This document shows positions 59,696-64,000 of a stretch of DNA of 64,000 bases, piece by piece. The position numbers and the translations under genes were made by a program. This stretch comes from Holothuria scabra (Eukaryota; Echinodermata; Holothuroidea; Aspidochirotida; Holothuriidae). The notes under the pieces were generated by a model that made no database searches, had not been told where the DNA came from, and saw only the letters and a program-made list of their open reading frames with translations. The DNA is taken from positions 35,963,884 to 36,027,883 of the forward strand of contig CM074200.1 of NCBI GenBank assembly GCA_037179385.1, in the 5' to 3' direction. Position 1 is the stretch's first letter. Every line of letters begins with the position of its first letter.

Positions 59696-60017
59696 TATTC
59701 ACCCCCTTTTTGTACCAGTTTTTACTCCTTTTACACTTACCCGTTCGTGCTCGTTTTTTTCTGTGTAGGCCTTATTTACAATTTTTTTTCCGGAGCTAGT
59801 TTTTGTCTCCTGTTTTTCCTTTTTTAAGAACTTGTTCGATTTTTACGTGCATTTTTTCATCCAGGACGCTCTTTTTCTTTTTTTGATTTGTGTTTCATCC
59901 TTCGCACTCATGTTTTCTGACAGTCACTTTCGTCCGGTTCTGTTTTTACAGCGATCGCTTCGGATTTGATGTTTGTCGTGTCCAATTGTTACTGTTGGTT
60001 GTTCAGTTTGGTTTTTG

Positions 60018-60053
60018 CCACCTGATGAAGGGTTTATACCCGAAACGTCGTGG
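60018..60053 (+). ncRNA. Hammerhead ribozyme core (Penelope-associated, minimal stem III)
   Basis: Core boxes CTGATGA (60022-60028) and GAAAC (60042-60046) flank a stem II of GGGT/ACCC (60030-60033 with 60038-60041) and a 4-base loop; one A at 60029 is unpaired. CCAC (60018-60021) pairs with GTGG (60050-60053) as stem I. Between GAAA and stem I lies CGTC, giving a GTC cleavage triplet ending at 60049 and a 2-bp AC/GT stem III with no loop. Such tiny stem III hammerheads, thought to act as dimers, are known in Penelope-like elements. Confidence 0.7.
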
Positions 60054-60130
60054 AGTTTTCCGCAAACTTTTAAGCACTTTTTACTACCTCTTTTCGACCT
60101 ACACATTTCAACAGTGCTCCGCAGCATTTC

Positions 60131-60294
<164 letters not shown>

Positions 60295-60295
60295 C

Positions 60296-60827
60296 AGTAT
60301 GAAAAAGGGAATTCCAACATTTTAACTCCCATCTTTTTAGGACATTGCTGAGCTAAGATATAAAATATTGAAGTTTATTCACTTAAAACAAATCGGTCCA
60401 TTGCGCAATATTTTGTGATTTCTTGTACAACTCACATTATCTGCTTTGTTTCCCTTTTAAAATTAAAAACGTTTTTTTTATGACATTGAACCCTTCCTGT
60501 TTGCTTGCATGGTTTGCTTGCATAGCATGTTGAACAAAGAGTGCTTGATTAAATAATATCACCCGATAAGAGTAAGAGTTCTATCACACTTTGGTATAAG
60601 GTGCAGTAACTTCCGAACAAAGAAATACAAAAATGTTCATTTGCGTAGTACAACAAGATATTACATATTGTTGCCCATCATATGATATAACATTTTAAGT
60701 GAATAAACTTCATCATTTTATATCTCAGCTCAGGAATGTCCTGTTAAGATGGGGGTTGGACAGTTAGAATTCACTTTACATAGTCTATAATATATATTTT
60801 TGAGTTTTTCAACTTGAGGGTACACTT
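60296..60827 (+). mobile_element. MITE family T, copy 2 (left end shortened)
   Basis: Aligns with 20495-21071: AACTCCCATCTTTTTAGGACAT, in part, on the left, GAATAAACTTCA and TCAGCTCAGGAATGTC on the right, and the outer end TTGAGGGTACACTT followed by TA. The outermost left arm is missing next to the TA microsatellite. Confidence 0.6.
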
Positions 60828-61295
60828 TAACCTTAAATGAGTAACAATGTCACTCGATGAAGGGTGCAATGTCACTGGAAACAGAGTGGTCATTGTAGTC
60901 AATCTTTTGATGGATTTTCACCCATTTTTATTTAAAATGGAGCTCCTTTGAGGGACATAGCTTGCCTCTCCAAATGTAAATCGGTGAAAATGTAACAAAA
61001 CGATGGAGAAAAAAATAGCCGCGGGTAACTTAGTACCTAACTGTAATGTGACGATTATTCAGGTCCGTTATACCAAAATGTCACTTCTGCGGCCATGGAA
61101 GTACGGTACCTCGGATACGTAGGCTGATAGGTGTAAACGAGGTACTCATTCAACACCGGCTGCGACATTTATGGAGCTTGAAAACTCTAGAGCAACACAT
61201 GAGTTTCATCGTTTTGATTGCCTCAGAGATAGAGCATATCTCTCCACAGCCCGAATAACCGTAAACTCAGGATACTACTTATTCTGCACTAACTA
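60828..61295. other. Unassigned sequence
   Basis: No gene or repeat end recognised. Confidence 0.3.
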
Positions 61296-63865
61296 GAAAA
61301 ACTAGAAAGCCAAAAGGCATAGTGATTCCTTGCCATATGATATATTGCAATAATGAACATGGATGCCCATAGGACAAGCATGAGATCCCTCACAAATACT
61401 GAGGTATACTAGTAAGGTCAAAACCTTTTGAGATAATGTGACCGAAAATGACCTTTCACCCTCACTTTAAACAATAGGGAGCAACTATCTAAAAAGACCA
61501 TCAACATGCTAAAAATGAGCAATTCACAAACTGAGTATGAGATCCCTCCACAGTTCAATATGCACATAAAAATGTCATGTCTACAAGGTTTTACCCTTTT
61601 GTGACCCCAACCTTTGACCTCCACAAACAAGAGAAATCTCCAAAGCAGTTATGATGCTGGTAAACTATGTTGTCTATTAACTTGATAAAGGGATATTTTT
61701 GAAACATGCTCCTTTAAATCAAAATTTCGGGTACTGAGGATGGCTCTCTATATGATGAGGTCTCAATGATCCAAAAAGTTGACGGCATTGAGGTTAGTGT
61801 TACAACAAGCCCTAATCCCTAACAGTCATCCATAAATTGGAACATACAGTAGAGACATCTCAACAGAAAGGTGTAACCTTGGCTACTAGTGGCAGTCCTT
61901 TCGTATTTGTTTTTTGGTATAATGCCCTTCCCAATGACTTAAATGTCCTTGAAAATTAACAAAAAATGGAACCCTATTAATCTGGAAACTACCAAGATTT
62001 GTAATTTGCCTTAAATTGTCTGCTTGTAGGAACACCACATAACAGAATACAAGTCAAGTGCCCTTTGTTTGACACACAGTAGATACTACTATGCTTGTTT
62101 TGATTACATTAACTAGAGTACTTTCTGAAAAACGACCCTTACTGAGAGGGCTAAATAAGTGTCAGACACTATCTCTAGACAGGTAGGAAATGGTTAAATC
62201 CATTGAGCTGTATGATTCAATGAGAAAACCCCTCAGGACACTGTGGCAGTCCAATGTGATAAATTAGGTAAGATAACAGTGACCAGCAATTTTCACAGCC
62301 TCTGGTGGGTCAGTTACAATTTGATTCATTCAATTAGACAATCTCAGTTCAAGCATGCTCAAGGGTATTTGATCCAAATGATCAGTTATTTAGGTCTTTT
62401 TATAATACTGATTACCCGTGGTGTATTTAATTATCTAGTTCCCACTTACATGTCCTTACGAGGACAGTGGCACAAGGTTTGTCTGTAACTTTTAACAATC
62501 TTTGATACTAAATTTAATGTTATCTTCATTTTTTTCTACAGGATTATGGAAGACAATGTTTGTATGCTCTAAAAGAAATTTTGGGCATCATACAGAGCAC
62601 TTGATCTGTTCAAAGTTAACACTTATGAAGTTCCCCACTGAACAATTTCTCTGCTTTGTGGGCATGGAAGCTTTCTCCATTATGTTCAGACTATGTCCCC
62701 AAATGACCCTCATACAACTTTTGTTTAACTCACATGTTCCAGACACTGCCAGAAACTTCCACTTAAGAGTAGGAAATATATTTCATGAAAATCTATAGGC
62801 CAAAATCAGCATACCTATGACAAAGATAAATTTACTAACATGTCAGCCTGATGAACAGTTTTTCCTTTTTAACTTTTTCAGATTTTGTTCTACCCACTTA
62901 CTCTTATGCGTACTGATACTGGCACTAAATGTTATAGGGCAAAAATTCAAACCAAAGTCAACATAAATACTGTACCAAATGCACTTTTATGCCCTTAAGA
63001 CATTCTTAATACAGTGATATTGCTTCAGTACATATTTTGAAATTACCGAACTTGATCATTTACATAATGAAGTGGACTCCAAAAGCTTACCTATGCATCT
63101 TACATTACCCATGCGATTCAAAACTCTTAACCCCATGCACTAATGAATAATAACCTTAACAGTTACCCTTTTGGGATATAGTATGTGCAAGATTTAACCT
63201 CTGATGACCCTAAATGACCTTTGACCTCCACTAAAAACAATAGGGATCATCTACTCAATATGGACAATCCACATACTAAGTATGAGATCCTTCACAGTTA
63301 CCCTTCTTGAGATATACTGTTTACAAAGTTTTGATGTTTTGACCTCTGGTAACCCCAGATGACCTTTGACCTCCACCAAAAACAATAGGGATCATCTAAT
63401 TAACATGGACAATCCACATGCTATGTGTGAGAGCCTTCACAGTTACCCTTTTTGAGATACAGTGTTTACAAGGTTTTGAACTTTTTACCTCTGATGACCC
63501 CAAATGACCTTTGACCTCCACCAAAAACAATAGGGATCATCTAATGAATATGGACAATCCACATGGTAAGTATGAGATCACTCACATTTTTCCTTCTGGA
63601 GGTATCGTGTTTACAAGCAATTTCCAAGGTATTTACCATTTAACCCCTTGTGACCCCAAATGACCTTTGACCTCCACTAAAAACGATAGGGATCTTCTAC
63701 TCAATGTGGGCAATCTACATGCCAAGTTTGAGATCTCTCGAGTTACCCTTCTTGAGATATCGTGTTTACAAGCGGTCATCACACACATGCATACACACAC
63801 ACGTACACACACACGACATCACCATCGCATAGATTCCTTGCCTGCCTTCGGCAAGGAATCAAAAA
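61296..63865 (+). mobile_element. Helentron/HINE-like element, copy 3 (older, interrupted)
   Basis: Starts with ACTAGAAAGCCAAAAGG and TGATTCCTTGC as in copies 1 and 2. It has two decayed monomers at about 61430-61625, then about 1.5 kb of diverged or unrelated sequence. An array of four monomers (marker at 63215, 63360, 63505, 63661), a CA microsatellite (about 63781-63814) and the intact terminal stem-loop (63832-63860) follow. The last 50 or so bases are identical to the other copies although the 5' part is much more diverged. Confidence 0.6.
63180..63770 (+). repeat. Tandem array of HINE-like copy 3
   Basis: Four monomers spaced 145, 145 and 156 bases, reproducing the spacing classes of copy 1. 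All four keep TGACCTTTGACCTCCAC. Confidence 0.85.
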
Positions 63866-64000
63866 TTCAAAACGACCGAAGAAAAGTTGATTGTCCTTCT
63901 GAAAATTTGACCGCATAGTGACTAAGCCTGCAGAAACAAGGTTACTGCGCCCATCTATAAACTTCCATGTCTGCCTCCCTCAACCATCGCAGCAGACACT
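63866..64000. other. Unassigned window end
   Basis: Unique-looking sequence after the HINE-like element; no feature seen. Confidence 0.3.

Overview
This window is animal nuclear DNA, most likely from a marine invertebrate; an echinoderm or another non-vertebrate deuterostome is my best guess and a weak one. The evidence is spliced GT-AG exons of a tetraspanin gene, AT-rich intronic sequence crowded with transposons, and a transposon fauna of DIRS-like, Tx1/L1-type, Penelope, hAT, piggyBac, Harbinger and Helentron/HINE-like elements. There are no operons and no prokaryotic features. Most long open frames are relics of mobile elements or shadows of microsatellites.

One host gene is readable. 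A tetraspanin lies on the minus strand: exon 1 (42977-43039, 21 codons) and exon 2 (12178-12378, 67 codons) join in phase 0 across an intron of 30,598 bases. Everything left of 12178 is then the next intron or beyond; I found no exon 3. The bases right of 43039 are promoter and upstream DNA.

Layout: 1-12177 holds a dispersed repeat, a DIRS-like gag relic split by a 1,708-base hAT-type element, a second hAT-type element, and a HINE-like element with a long tandem array. The 12.4-43.0 kb intron holds several MITE families, a 2-kb element built around eight copies of one 14-mer, a second HINE-like element, a piggyBac MITE, a Harbinger transposase relic, and inverted second copies of the first dispersed repeat and the 1,708-base hAT. 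From 43 to 64 kb come a uridine-cytidine kinase retropseudogene cut by a tRNA-derived SINE, a decayed Tx1/L1-like LINE, another SINE, a 220-base MITE, a Penelope-like element with a hammerhead ribozyme core downstream, and a third, older HINE-like copy.

The most interesting signals are: the HINE-like arrays, whose monomers carry four direct nuclear-receptor-type half-sites spaced 4-4-1; the mirrored 14-mer element at 15403-17373; the paired 1,708-base hAT copies with perfect 8-base target duplications; and the placement of tetraspanin exon 2 between both the direct HINE pair and the inverted hAT pair.
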